NCBI GenBank assembly: GCA_900547765.1
Contig: URIA01000002.1
Coordinates: forward strand, 30,140-94,139
Length of the DNA: 64,000 bases
Origin: an uncultured Collinsella sp.
GTDB taxonomy: Bacteria; Actinomycetota; Coriobacteriia; Coriobacteriales; Coriobacteriaceae
Direction: 5' to 3'
Below the pieces are notes generated by a model. It was not told the origin of the DNA. It made no database searches and saw only the letters and a list, made by a program, of their open reading frames with translations. Numbering within the stretch: the stretch's first letter is position 1; every line of letters starts with the position of its first letter. Made by a program: the position numbers and the translations under genes. This document shows, piece by piece, positions 25,333 through 33,400 of this stretch.

Positions 25333-25842
25333 CTAGTTCTCGGCTTGCTCAACCCGCACCTTGACACGTGTCGGATTGCCGTGGCTGTCGAGGGTCTTGG
25401 CATCGAGTGCCTGGATCTCGATGTACGCCTCGCCTTCTTTGATGTCGCCGGCGGGGCACGTCTCGATTGTCTTGCCGGTCTCGACCACACCGGATTCGTA
25501 CATGGTCTCGTCGTTTTGGATGACGCGGAATCGCTGGGGAAATTTATTGTCTTGGACGTTTTGCACGTTGACGCGCAGCTTGCCGTCCTCCTGCAGCTGA
25601 GCGACCGGCGCGACCGAAATCGTCATCATGTTGTCGCGGACGATAGCGTCGAGCTCATCTTGGATTTCCTGACGCGTTTTGCCCTCGGCCGTCGTAACCG
25701 AAGCGCCCGCCTCGGGTACGGGCTGCGACTGCCAAGCGTATAGTCCTACGGCGACAAGGGCGCAGACGATGGCCAAACAGGCAACGATGAGCTTCTTGCG
25801 ACGACCCAGGCCTACAAAGTGGGGTGGCCTCTTCGCGCTCAT
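25333..25842 (-). CDS. Membrane-anchored extracytoplasmic protein of surface locus
   Basis: 169 residues. One N-terminal membrane segment (~17-37, LIVACLAIVCALVAVGLYAW) with a basic cytoplasmic start, then an extracellular domain with a helical stretch (TRQEIQDELDAIVRDN) and a beta-rich region (TISVAPVAQLQEDGKLRVNVQNV). Its ATG overlaps the stop of the preceding gene (ATGA). The beta-strand pattern is like that of the other proteins in the locus, suggesting a common fold. No family recognised. Confidence 0.75.
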   Translation of the reverse strand: MSAKRPPHFVGLGRRKKLIVACLAIVCALVAVGLYAWQSQPVPEAGASVTTAEGKTRQEIQDELDAIVRDNMMTISVAPVAQLQEDGKLRVNVQNVQDNKFPQRFRVIQNDETMYESGVVETGKTIETCPAGDIKEGEAYIEIQALDAKTLDSHGNPTRVKVRVEQAEN

Positions 25843-26135
25843 GCGGCATCCTTGGCGGTATAGATGCGCGCAAAGGTGGACGGGTCCGCTCCAAAGAGCA
25901 TGTGAAGCATCAGGCGGCGCGAGTAAGCAAGCTCGTCGAAGTCGGGAGGGAGCTCGATGTCGTGGATATGCGCGATGTGGTGGGCGAGCGCCGAGAACGA
26001 CTCGGGGTCGCAGATCGCATCGGTGGTAACGTGGTAGACCGTCGTATCGGGGAATGCCTCTTCGTCGAAAGGCAGGAGATGGGGATCGTCGTCGACTTCG
26101 ATGGCGATGCCGTACTGGGGCCAGTAATATGCCAT
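25839..26135 (-). CDS. Small cytoplasmic protein leading the surface locus
   Basis: 98 residues from the ATG at 26135, which follows GGGAGG; the frame is open upstream but has no ribosome binding site there. It is acidic, with no signal peptide, beginning AYYWPQYGIAIEVDDD and including two His-rich stretches (ALAHHIAHIHDI). I recognise no family; it is the first gene of a run of four further genes (to 22929) on the same strand, with ATGA overlap to the next. Perhaps a regulator or chaperone for the locus, which is only a guess. Confidence 0.7.
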   Translation of the reverse strand: MAYYWPQYGIAIEVDDDPHLLPFDEEAFPDTTVYHVTTDAICDPESFSALAHHIAHIHDIELPPDFDELAYSRRLMLHMLFGADPSTFARIYTAKDAA

Positions 26136-26155
26136 GGGAACCTCCCTGCTTCTTG

Positions 26156-26181
26156 GGCCAAAACTTCTATCGGTTTTGGCT
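26156..26181. repeat. Hairpin upstream of the surface locus
   Basis: GGCCAAAAC and GTTTTGGCT arms with an 8-base loop, in the ~345-base gap (26136-26481) between the divergent surface locus and lactate dehydrogenase operon. The gap also holds three CTTGACC-like direct repeats (26208-26237); otherwise I see nothing in it. Confidence 0.5.
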
Positions 26182-26207
26182 GTCGATGCCGACCGTATCA
26201 GTCGCAA

Positions 26208-26238
26208 CTTGACCAATTTCTGACCAAATGCTTGACGG
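26208..26238. promoter_or_regulatory. Three direct repeats CTTGACCA / CTGACCA / CTTGACGG
   Basis: The three CTTGAC-like units start at 26208, 26220 and 26231, about one helical turn apart, in the divergent promoter region before the lactate dehydrogenase operon. They could be overlapping -35 boxes or operator half-sites. No footprint is known. Confidence 0.35.
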
Positions 26239-26481
26239 ATTGGCGTCTCAGCAGGTAAAAGGCGGCAAAAATTACTTCAACTTTTTTCGGGCGACAATCG
26301 AGCGATCGGCGACGGCGGGGCCATATGTGTCAAAAGCATCGTCTGCCGAGGAAACCTTGCCGCTCGCCGAATTGCACGAACGTAAAAATCGCCAATTATG
26401 GAGACGGTCTCGAACACGTCGACGAAACGATGCGGTAACATCTCCCTGCAAACACTGTAGTTAGCTAAAGGGGGAGTTCGC

Positions 26482-28083
26482 GTGTCTGCAACCATCAAAC
26501 CCTTCACCGACGAGTTCGAAGAGTATGGCCGCGATGAGTCTCGCACGTCGGGCGAGGCCTCGAGCATCTCGTTTCCGACAACGGAAGACGAGGTCCGTGC
26601 CATTTTGGAAAAGCTCCATGCCGAGCGTGTCCCGGTAACGGTTCAGGGCGCCCGAACCGGCCTTGCCGCCGGTGCCGTGCCCCACGGCGGGCATATCCTC
26701 AATACTTCCCGTATGAATCGCTACTTGGGCCTTCGCCGCGATGAACAAGGTCGCTTTCTACTGCGCGTGGAGCCGGGTGTTGTGCTTTCTGAGCTGCGCA
26801 AGCAGCTGGGCAAGAAGGTGCTGCCGACTGCTGGTTGGGACCAGGCATCGCTTGAGGCCTACGAGGAGTTCCAAGAGGCCCCCGAGCAGTTCTTTCCCAC
26901 CGATCCCACCGAGACGTTTGCCTGTCTGGGCGGCATGGCGGCATGTAACGCCTCTGGTGCCCGCAGCTACGCCTACGGCTCCTTGCGCCCACATATCACG
27001 GGACTCCACGTCGCGCTGGCTGATGGCGATTTGCTTGAGCTTCAGCGCGGCGAGGCTTTTGCCCAGGGCCGCCACCTGTCGCTCGTGACGGCAGCGGGCC
27101 GTACGCTCGAGCTCGATCTTCCCGGCTATACCATGCCCAAGACAAAAAATGCCTCAGGCTATTTCGTTGCGGACGAAATGGACGCCATCGACCTCTTTAT
27201 CGGTGCGTGCGGCACACTCGGCGTCATTACCGAGCTCGAGATCGCCCTGCAGGCGGCGCCTGCGGTCGTTTGGGGTGTGAGCTGCTTTTTCGATAGCGAA
27301 GACAAGGCCGTGTCCTTTACCGATTCCGTGCGTCCCGTCCTGTCCCATGCGGCTGCCATCGAGTACTTCGACGCTGGCGCCCTGGATATTCTACGTCGCC
27401 AGCGCGAGCAGTCGACGGCGTTTGCCTCGCTGCCGGCGCTCGACAAAGACGCCAAGGTCTGTGTCTACGTGGAGCTCGACTGCGATGACGAGGCCCAGGC
27501 GACCGAGGAACTGTACCACCTGGGATGGGTGCTGGAGCTTGCGGGCGGCCGCGACGATGCGACATGGGTCGCGCGCACCGAGGTCGATCGCGAGTGCCAG
27601 CGATTCTTCCGCCACGCGGTGCCCGAGAGCGTCAACATGCTTATCGACGAGCGTCGCCGCACCGACCCCACCATCACCAAGCTGGGCTCGGACATGTCGG
27701 TGCCCAATGCACGCCTTGCCGATGTCGTGGCCCTCTATCGCCGCACACTGGCCGAAAGCGGGCTTGAATCTGCTGCCTGGGGGCACATCGGTAACAACCA
27801 TCTGCATGTGAACATCCTGCCGCGCGATGCGCAAGACTACCGTCGCGGTGGCGAGCTGTTTGCCCAGTGGGCTGCCGAGGTAACGGCTATGGGCGGCGCC
27901 GTCTCCGCCGAACACGGCGTCGGCAAGATCAAGGCTGGCTTCTTGGAGACGATGTACGGCCACGAGGCCATGGTCGAGTCGGCGCAGCTCAAGCTCCAGC
28001 TCGATCCTGCCGGCCAGCTGGGTCGCGGCAACCTGTTTGCGGAGAAGCTCTTGGATGAACTCGTCCAGAAAGGGGGCGCGTGA
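26482..28083 (+). CDS. FAD-linked lactate/2-hydroxyacid dehydrogenase subunit (LctD-like)
   Basis: 533 residues from a GTG start at 26482 with AAAGGGGGA upstream. The FAD_binding_4 domain (~40-250) carries RVPVTVQGARTGLAAGAVPHGG and the PGVVLSELRKQL block; the C-terminal FAD-oxidase domain (~280-530) ends HGVGKIKAGFLETMYG. This is the fold of GlcD and of LctD, the dehydrogenase subunit of the lactate dehydrogenase/Etf complex of Acetobacterium. Direct linkage to EtfB and a ferredoxin-bearing EtfA makes the LctD role likely: oxidising lactate to pyruvate with NAD while using reduced ferredoxin to drive the uphill step. Other 2-hydroxyacids are possible. Confidence 0.86.
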   Translation: MSATIKPFTDEFEEYGRDESRTSGEASSISFPTTEDEVRAILEKLHAERVPVTVQGARTGLAAGAVPHGGHILNTSRMNRYLGLRRDEQGRFLLRVEPGVVLSELRKQLGKKVLPTAGWDQASLEAYEEFQEAPEQFFPTDPTETFACLGGMAACNASGARSYAYGSLRPHITGLHVALADGDLLELQRGEAFAQGRHLSLVTAAGRTLELDLPGYTMPKTKNASGYFVADEMDAIDLFIGACGTLGVITELEIALQAAPAVVWGVSCFFDSEDKAVSFTDSVRPVLSHAAAIEYFDAGALDILRRQREQSTAFASLPALDKDAKVCVYVELDCDDEAQATEELYHLGWVLELAGGRDDATWVARTEVDRECQRFFRHAVPESVNMLIDERRRTDPTITKLGSDMSVPNARLADVVALYRRTLAESGLESAAWGHIGNNHLHVNILPRDAQDYRRGGELFAQWAAEVTAMGGAVSAEHGVGKIKAGFLETMYGHEAMVESAQLKLQLDPAGQLGRGNLFAEKLLDELVQKGGA

Positions 28084-28085
28084 AT

Positions 28086-28901
28086 ATGAGTGATTTCCAT
28101 ATGGTGGTGTGCGTTAAGGCCGTGCCGGGCAGCACCGAGGTCAAGATGGACCCCAAGACCAATACCATCGTGCGTGATGGCAAGCAGGCGGTCATTAACC
28201 CGTTCGATGCGAGCGCTCTGGAATGCGCGCTGGCGCTGAAGGACGACTTTATCGGCTTTGGCATGGACGTGCGCGTGACGGTGGTGTCGATGGGCATCCC
28301 CGCGACCGAGTCGCTGCTGCGCGACTGCATCGCTCGAGGCGCCGACGACGCGCTGCTGCTGACCGATCGCGCCTTTGCAGGTGCCGATACCCTGGCAACC
28401 ACCTATGCCCTCAAGTGCGGCATCGAGGCGCTCGACGAGGACTTCGACCTGCTCATCTGCGGCAAGATGGCGGTGGATGGCGATACGGCCCAGATTGGCC
28501 CCGAGCTTGCCGGTGCTTTTGAGATTCCCTGTGTGACCGACGTGAGCTGCGTGCAAAGCGCGGGCTTTACGACCTGTGGTTCACTGGCGCTTGTTCACGG
28601 CTGCGATGCCGGCGAGGAGACGGTGTGTCTTGAGATGCCGTGCGTGATGACGACTGCCAAGGAGATTGGCCAGTTGCGTATGCCGAGTATTGCCGGTATT
28701 CGCGCGGCGGAGGAGGCGGACGTGCGCGTGGTCAGTGCCGCCGACGTGAACGCCGACCCCGCGCGTTGCGGTCTTGCCGGGTCGCCGACACAGGTCGTGC
28801 GCTCGTTTGTGCCCGACCGTGACCAAACGTGCGAGGACGTTGACGGAACGGCGTCCGAGCAGGCGGCAAAACTTGCCAAGATTATCGAGGGGATGGCATA
28901 G
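28086..28901 (+). CDS. etfB: Electron transfer flavoprotein beta subunit
   Basis: 271 residues. I chose the ATG at 28086 since AAAGGGGG lies 9 bases upstream; the GTG at 28080 overlaps the previous stop and is also possible. EtfB features are seen: VVCVKAVPGSTEVK, NPFDASALECAL, CGKMAVDGDTAQIGPELA. It forms a heterodimer with EtfA and contributes part of the bifurcating FAD site. Overlapping position behind LctD and before EtfA indicates a complex made in equal amounts. Confidence 0.9.
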   Translation: MSDFHMVVCVKAVPGSTEVKMDPKTNTIVRDGKQAVINPFDASALECALALKDDFIGFGMDVRVTVVSMGIPATESLLRDCIARGADDALLLTDRAFAGADTLATTYALKCGIEALDEDFDLLICGKMAVDGDTAQIGPELAGAFEIPCVTDVSCVQSAGFTTCGSLALVHGCDAGEETVCLEMPCVMTTAKEIGQLRMPSIAGIRAAEEADVRVVSAADVNADPARCGLAGSPTQVVRSFVPDRDQTCEDVDGTASEQAAKLAKIIEGMA

Positions 28902-30107
28902 ATGAGCGGACTGATTATCGATAGCGAAGCCTGTATCGGCTGCGGTCGCTGCGTTCGCGCCTGTGCCTCGGGCGGCATCGTAGTGGAAGGCGAGCGACCC
29001 AGCCGATGCGCCCGCGTAACCGACGGCTGCATCCTATGCGGTGGGTGCGTCGACGCCTGCCCTGTCAACGCTATCTCGATCGAGCGTGACGAGGCCGCTG
29101 GTGCGGTTGACCTCGATGCGTATCGAGACATTTGGGTATTCGTGCAGACCGACGAGCACGATACGGTGACTCCCGTTGCCTATGAGCTTATGGGCAAGGG
29201 CCGCGAGCTTGCCGATGCGCGCGGCTGCCGTCTGGTGGCACTGGTCGGTATGGGTCCCGAGGGTTCTCTCGGCGACCTGGAGCATCTGGTTTGCGCGGGC
29301 GCCGACGAAGTCCTGGCCTGTCGCGACGAGCGCCTGCGCCAAAACGATGCGGAGGTCTACGCCCGCTTGATCTGCGATTTGGTAGCCGAATGCAAACCCG
29401 AGGCCATCCTATACGGTGCGACCGCCTTTGGCCGCGAACTGGCACCCGGCGTTGCCGTGCGCTTGCAGACGGGCCTTACGGCTGACTGCACCGTACTTTC
29501 GATGGATACGGAGACGGGACTGCTGCAACAGACGCGTCCGGCGTTTGGCGGCAACCTAATGGCCACCATCGTCTGCCCCAATCATCGTCCCCAGATGGCA
29601 ACGGTTCGTCCCGGCATCTTTAAGGCGCCCGACTTTGACTACAACCGCTCTGGCACGATCACCCAGATATCGCTTGCGGATGATGCTAAGGCCCGTGTCG
29701 AGATCTCGATTCCCGCCGAGGAGTGGGGGCGGCAGGCTTCGATCGCCGATGCCGAGCGCCTGGTCGTGGTGGGTCGCGGCATTGGTTCCAAGAAAAACCT
29801 GCCGCTGATGCGAAGGCTCGCCGAGGCTCTGGGAGCCGAGCTTGGTTGCACGCGACCTGTCGTGGAGGCCGGCTGGTTGGAGTATCGCCATCAGATTGGC
29901 CAGACCGGCGTATCGGTTTCGCCCAAGCTTCTCGTGAGTATCGGTGTTTCGGGCGCCATCCAGCATCTTGCCGGCATCGGTGGGGCGGAGTGCATTATCG
30001 CCATCAATGAGGACCCGGATGCCCCCATTTTCGGCGCTGCCCAGTACAAGGTTGTTGGGGACGCCGTCGAGGTCGTCGAGGAGCTGCTGGCCCAGCTTGA
30101 GCGCTAG
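28902..30107 (+). CDS. etfA: Electron transfer flavoprotein alpha subunit with N-terminal 2x[4Fe-4S] domain
   Basis: 401 residues starting directly after EtfB's stop. Residues 1-62 form a two-cluster ferredoxin domain with cysteines at 11, 14, 17, 21 and 43, 46, 49, 53 (CIGCGRCVRAC, CILCGGCVDAC). The remaining EtfA domain ends with the FAD-binding region GIGGAECIIAINEDPDAPIF. Ferredoxin-bearing EtfA is the mark of confurcating complexes such as LctBCD and of Etf-linked caffeyl-CoA reductase. Its 3' end overlaps the convergent HD-domain gene by 4 bases. Confidence 0.92.
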   Translation: MSGLIIDSEACIGCGRCVRACASGGIVVEGERPSRCARVTDGCILCGGCVDACPVNAISIERDEAAGAVDLDAYRDIWVFVQTDEHDTVTPVAYELMGKGRELADARGCRLVALVGMGPEGSLGDLEHLVCAGADEVLACRDERLRQNDAEVYARLICDLVAECKPEAILYGATAFGRELAPGVAVRLQTGLTADCTVLSMDTETGLLQQTRPAFGGNLMATIVCPNHRPQMATVRPGIFKAPDFDYNRSGTITQISLADDAKARVEISIPAEEWGRQASIADAERLVVVGRGIGSKKNLPLMRRLAEALGAELGCTRPVVEAGWLEYRHQIGQTGVSVSPKLLVSIGVSGAIQHLAGIGGAECIIAINEDPDAPIFGAAQYKVVGDAVEVVEELLAQLER

Positions 30108-30916
30108 GCGCGCGCCAGCCAGTCGCGCATCTCGTCCTTTAGGCGGCTCCAGGTTGCCTGCGTGGCGGGGTCGGTAAAGGGCTGTGTAATGCCAAAGGGC
30201 GCGTCGAGCAGGCGGTGGATATCACCCTGTTCGCGCGCCAGCGCACGGCTTGCCGGATAGACGAGCTCAAACATAAAGCAGATAAGCCCCACCAAGAAGT
30301 CGGCGGGCTCATCGCGCTCATCGCGTGCGACGCAGCGGTGCTCGTCAAAGGCGGCAAGTGTCGGCGACGAGAAACGGCTGCCGAGAAACGTCTTCTCGTC
30401 CACCTTGAGGATAGTGTCGACGGTGCTGTCGGCGATGGTGCGCATAATGTCGATCTTGTCACCATCGCGCACGATATCGCAGAAGCACCGTGTACGCTCG
30501 TCGAGTTGTGCCGGCAGGCGAAAGTCGCTGTGATAGGCGATGCTCGCTCGGATGAGCTCGTCATGCGCACCGGTTTCGATAAAGTCACGGATGTTTGTCG
30601 TGGCGGGTGCATCGGCGGGATTCTCGCCAAAGAGGACCTCGATGCCCAGCGCCGCATGGCTCATGCTCTCGGCGTCCTTAAAGGTGTCCCAGCGTCGTAG
30701 CTGCTCAAAGCGGCCCATATCGTGTAGCAGGCCGCAAAGCCATGCCAGGTCAATATCTTCTGACGACCAGCCCTGCTCGCGCGCTACGGCATCGCATGCC
30801 TCGGCAACGTGGTACGTATGCTCGATTTTGAGCGCGATGCGTGGGTTGGTGGCGTCGTAGGCATCGGTGTAGCTTTTGAAGGCCGCGCGCGCCCGGTCTC
30901 GATCGATAGCTGTCAT
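30104..30916 (-). CDS. HD-domain hydrolase
   Basis: 270 residues. The HD signature is HTYHVAEACDAVARE (H33-H36) and CGLLHDMGRF (H65-D66), with later D in the same fold (IVRDGDKIDIMR). HD proteins hydrolyse phosphate esters of nucleotides, but the substrate is unknown. ATG 30916 follows AGGAAG. The gene is convergent with EtfA (4-base overlap) and divergent from azlC, with no shared role evident. Confidence 0.86.
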   Translation of the reverse strand: MTAIDRDRARAAFKSYTDAYDATNPRIALKIEHTYHVAEACDAVAREQGWSSEDIDLAWLCGLLHDMGRFEQLRRWDTFKDAESMSHAALGIEVLFGENPADAPATTNIRDFIETGAHDELIRASIAYHSDFRLPAQLDERTRCFCDIVRDGDKIDIMRTIADSTVDTILKVDEKTFLGSRFSSPTLAAFDEHRCVARDERDEPADFLVGLICFMFELVYPASRALAREQGDIHRLLDAPFGITQPFTDPATQATWSRLKDEMRDWLARA

Positions 30917-31042
30917 AATGACTTCCTAAAAAGTTGTGTCTTTCGATCCGGTGGCAATTGTAGGTGAACTCGGTTGCTGTCGGATGATGATTCTGCCGTG
31001 TCGCTACATGCGGTTCGGAGACCTTGTCAGGATGAGAAGCGT

Positions 31043-31735
31043 ATGGTGCTCAAAATCGTTAGAACCGTCTGGCCGGTGATGCTTACCTATGTTGCAATAG
31101 GCGCGCCGTGCGGAATGATCATGGGGCAGACGGGAATGGAGCCCTGGATGGTCTTTGCTCTAAGCAGTACGTTTGTGACGGGCAGCGGCCAGTTTATGAT
31201 CTGCAACCTGTGGCTGGCGGGTGTGCCTGCAGCATCGATCGTCGCGAGCGTTGCCGCCATCTCCTCGCGTTTTGCGCTTTACTCGGCATCGATCGCACCG
31301 CATCTGAGGGGTGCCTCGAAGCGTCAGACGCTGGCTGTTGCCGCGACACTTACCGAGGAAGCATATGGCATCTCGCTTGCCAAGTTGGTTGAAGGGGAGG
31401 ATTGGGGCCCGCGCGAGTCCTTTGTGCTCAACGTGATCCTCATCGCAACATGGGGCGTTTCGTGTACGATGGGCGCCATCGTCGGCGCCGTTGTCGATGT
31501 TCCCACCGCCATTGCAGCCTTTGTCTGCACCTCGCTCTTTATCTGCCTGCTCTTTTCGCAGCGGCTGTCGCGCGGCAACGTTGTCGCAGCGGTTTCGGGC
31601 GCGGTGTCCGTCGCCGTATGCAAGTTCTTGGGCCTCGCGAATATTGCCGTGCCGGCAAGCGTCGTGGTCGGCATTGCCATTGCGCTGGCGTGCGATGCTG
31701 TATTTGACGGAAGAGGTGCCCGCGATGCCCGTTAA
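31043..31735 (+). CDS. azlC: AzlC-type branched-chain amino acid exporter large subunit
   Basis: 230 residues from the ATG at 31043; a TTG at 30974 would add 23 residues without better support. The AzlC opening VTYVAIGAPCGMIMGQTGM... and GSGQFMICNLWLAG plus the later AVATLTEEAYG and VLNVILIATWG blocks are typical. About seven membrane segments. AzlCD pairs export leucine and related amino acids or analogues. It overlaps azlD by 11 bases. Confidence 0.88.
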   Translation: MVLKIVRTVWPVMLTYVAIGAPCGMIMGQTGMEPWMVFALSSTFVTGSGQFMICNLWLAGVPAASIVASVAAISSRFALYSASIAPHLRGASKRQTLAVAATLTEEAYGISLAKLVEGEDWGPRESFVLNVILIATWGVSCTMGAIVGAVVDVPTAIAAFVCTSLFICLLFSQRLSRGNVVAAVSGAVSVAVCKFLGLANIAVPASVVVGIAIALACDAVFDGRGARDAR

Positions 31736-32048
31736 CGAGTTCTTGGTTCTGTGGCTGTCGTCGTGGGCTGCTATCGCGTTCTTTCGCATCGCGCCGGCGT
31801 TCGCCTTGCGCGGGCGGACCCTGTCGCCCCGCATTACCGAGGCCCTAGGCTATATCCCGCCCGCTGCCTTTGCCGCGCTGGTCGCCAACGACTTGGTGAA
31901 CCCCGGCGCGTTCGACGCGGGACTCTGGCCTGCCTTGGTTCCCTGGATTGCGGCCGCCGGCGTCGTGGCGGTGGCAATCAAGACAAAGTCGATGTTGTGG
32001 TGCTGCGTTTCGGGCATCGTGTTCTATATCGTTTTGAGCCTCGTATAG
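31725..32048 (+). CDS. azlD: AzlD-type branched-chain amino acid exporter small subunit
   Basis: 107 residues. Four hydrophobic segments, with the AzlD blocks ITEALGYIPPAAFAALVAND and a short C-terminal membrane helix. Start ATG 31725 lies inside the end of azlC (11-base overlap), so translation is coupled. Works with AzlC at the membrane; contrast with the LivJHMGF importer 12 kb away suggests control of branched-chain amino acid levels in both directions. Confidence 0.88.
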   Translation: MPVNEFLVLWLSSWAAIAFFRIAPAFALRGRTLSPRITEALGYIPPAAFAALVANDLVNPGAFDAGLWPALVPWIAAAGVVAVAIKTKSMLWCCVSGIVFYIVLSLV

Positions 32049-32189
32049 GAGCAGGACGCGTTATCGTCCCGGCCTATCGAATCGAATTTCTCACCGAGGC
32101 GGTCTGCTTCTTCTGGTACCATGGTCAAACTTTACTGTAGCAAAGCGTGACGTGGGCTTTTGTTCTGCGTCAGCGGAAATGGGGGTTTC

Positions 32190-33212
32190 ATGGCACAGGA
32201 AGCGACCGCCAACGAGCAAAAGAAATTCAAGGTACCGCGCATCCCGGGCGACATCATGATCTATCCGATGATCGTCGGCCTTTTGCTCAATACCTTCTGC
32301 CCGCAGGTCTTTGAGGTCGGCGGCTTCTTTACGGCTGCCTGCCGCGGCGGCTCCAACACCATCGTTGCCGCGATCTTGCTGTTTGTGGGCGCCGGCATCA
32401 GCTTTAAGTCCACGCCGGGCGCCATCAAGACCGGCATCGTCGTGCTGATTCCTAAGCTTGTAGTGGCAGCCGCGCTGGGTCTGGGCGTCGCGTACTTCTT
32501 TAACGATAACTTTTTAGGCCTGAGCTCGGTTTCCATCATCGGCGGCATTACGTTTTGCAACATGGCGCTCTATACGGGTATCATGGGCGAGTTCGGCGAT
32601 GAGTCCGAGCAGGGCGCTGTCGGTATCCTGTTCTTTACGGCCGGCCCCGCCGTCACGATGATCATCCTTGGTGTTTCGGGTCTCGCCAACATCCCCGTCG
32701 GCACCATCATCGGATCCATCCTGCCGCTTGTTATCGGCATGGTCCTGGGCAACTTGTTCCCGTTTATCAAGAACCTGCTGGTTCCCGGCGCCAATCCCGC
32801 GATCGCTGTAATTGGTTTTCAGCTCGGTGCGTCCATGAGCCTTTCGAGCTTCATCGCCGGTGGCATTTCGGGCATCCTGCTGGGCCTCATCACGCTCTTT
32901 ATCGTCGGTCCCATTACCTTTGCCTTCGAGCGCCTGTGTGGCGGCAATGGTAAGGCGGCTGTGGCATGTTCCACCATTGCCGGCACGGCCATGACCACGC
33001 CGGTCGCCCTCGCCGAGGTCGCTCCGCGCTATGCCGAGCTTGCGCCCACCGCGTATGCGCAGATCGCCACTGCCGTCATCATCACGGCAATCATGGCCCC
33101 GATTCTGACCGGCTGGGTCGATAAGAAGTTCTGCCAGAGCAAGGAAGACCTGTCGCCTGCCGGTGTCGAGGCCATCGAAGAGGCTGTCGCGACCGACATC
33201 GATGGCGAGTAG
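32190..33212 (+). CDS. kdgT: 2-keto-3-deoxygluconate permease
   Basis: 340 residues from the ATG at 32190 (GGGGG ribosome binding site); an upstream in-frame start lacks one. The KdgT family signature is throughout: PGDIMIYPMIVGLLLNTF, GGSNTIVAAILLFVGAG, MGEFGDESEQGA. About ten membrane segments. Imports 2-keto-3-deoxygluconate, a pectin/uronate breakdown product, by proton symport. No KDG kinase or aldolase lies nearby, so the local role is uncertain. Confidence 0.88.
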   Translation: MAQEATANEQKKFKVPRIPGDIMIYPMIVGLLLNTFCPQVFEVGGFFTAACRGGSNTIVAAILLFVGAGISFKSTPGAIKTGIVVLIPKLVVAAALGLGVAYFFNDNFLGLSSVSIIGGITFCNMALYTGIMGEFGDESEQGAVGILFFTAGPAVTMIILGVSGLANIPVGTIIGSILPLVIGMVLGNLFPFIKNLLVPGANPAIAVIGFQLGASMSLSSFIAGGISGILLGLITLFIVGPITFAFERLCGGNGKAAVACSTIAGTAMTTPVALAEVAPRYAELAPTAYAQIATAVIITAIMAPILTGWVDKKFCQSKEDLSPAGVEAIEEAVATDIDGE

Positions 33213-33260
33213 CAATCGATACCCATCAATGATTCCGGCATGCAACTCGCGCCGTTTGAA

Positions 33261-33300
33261 CGCCCGAACGAGAGCTGTCTTGCAGTGACGTTCGGGCGCT
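33261..33300 (+). terminator. Possible terminator after kdgT
   Basis: CGCCCGAACG and CGTTCGGGCG arms with an 18-base loop, but only a weak T-rich stretch after it (CTCTGCTATT). Confidence 0.5.
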
Positions 33301-33400
33301 CTGCTATTATTCCCCTTACCCCTGCGGAGTAGGGGGTGTTTGTTGCCCAGATTCGAATTGGGCGATTTTGGCCACTTGGATATAGAGGGGATGGAGCCTG

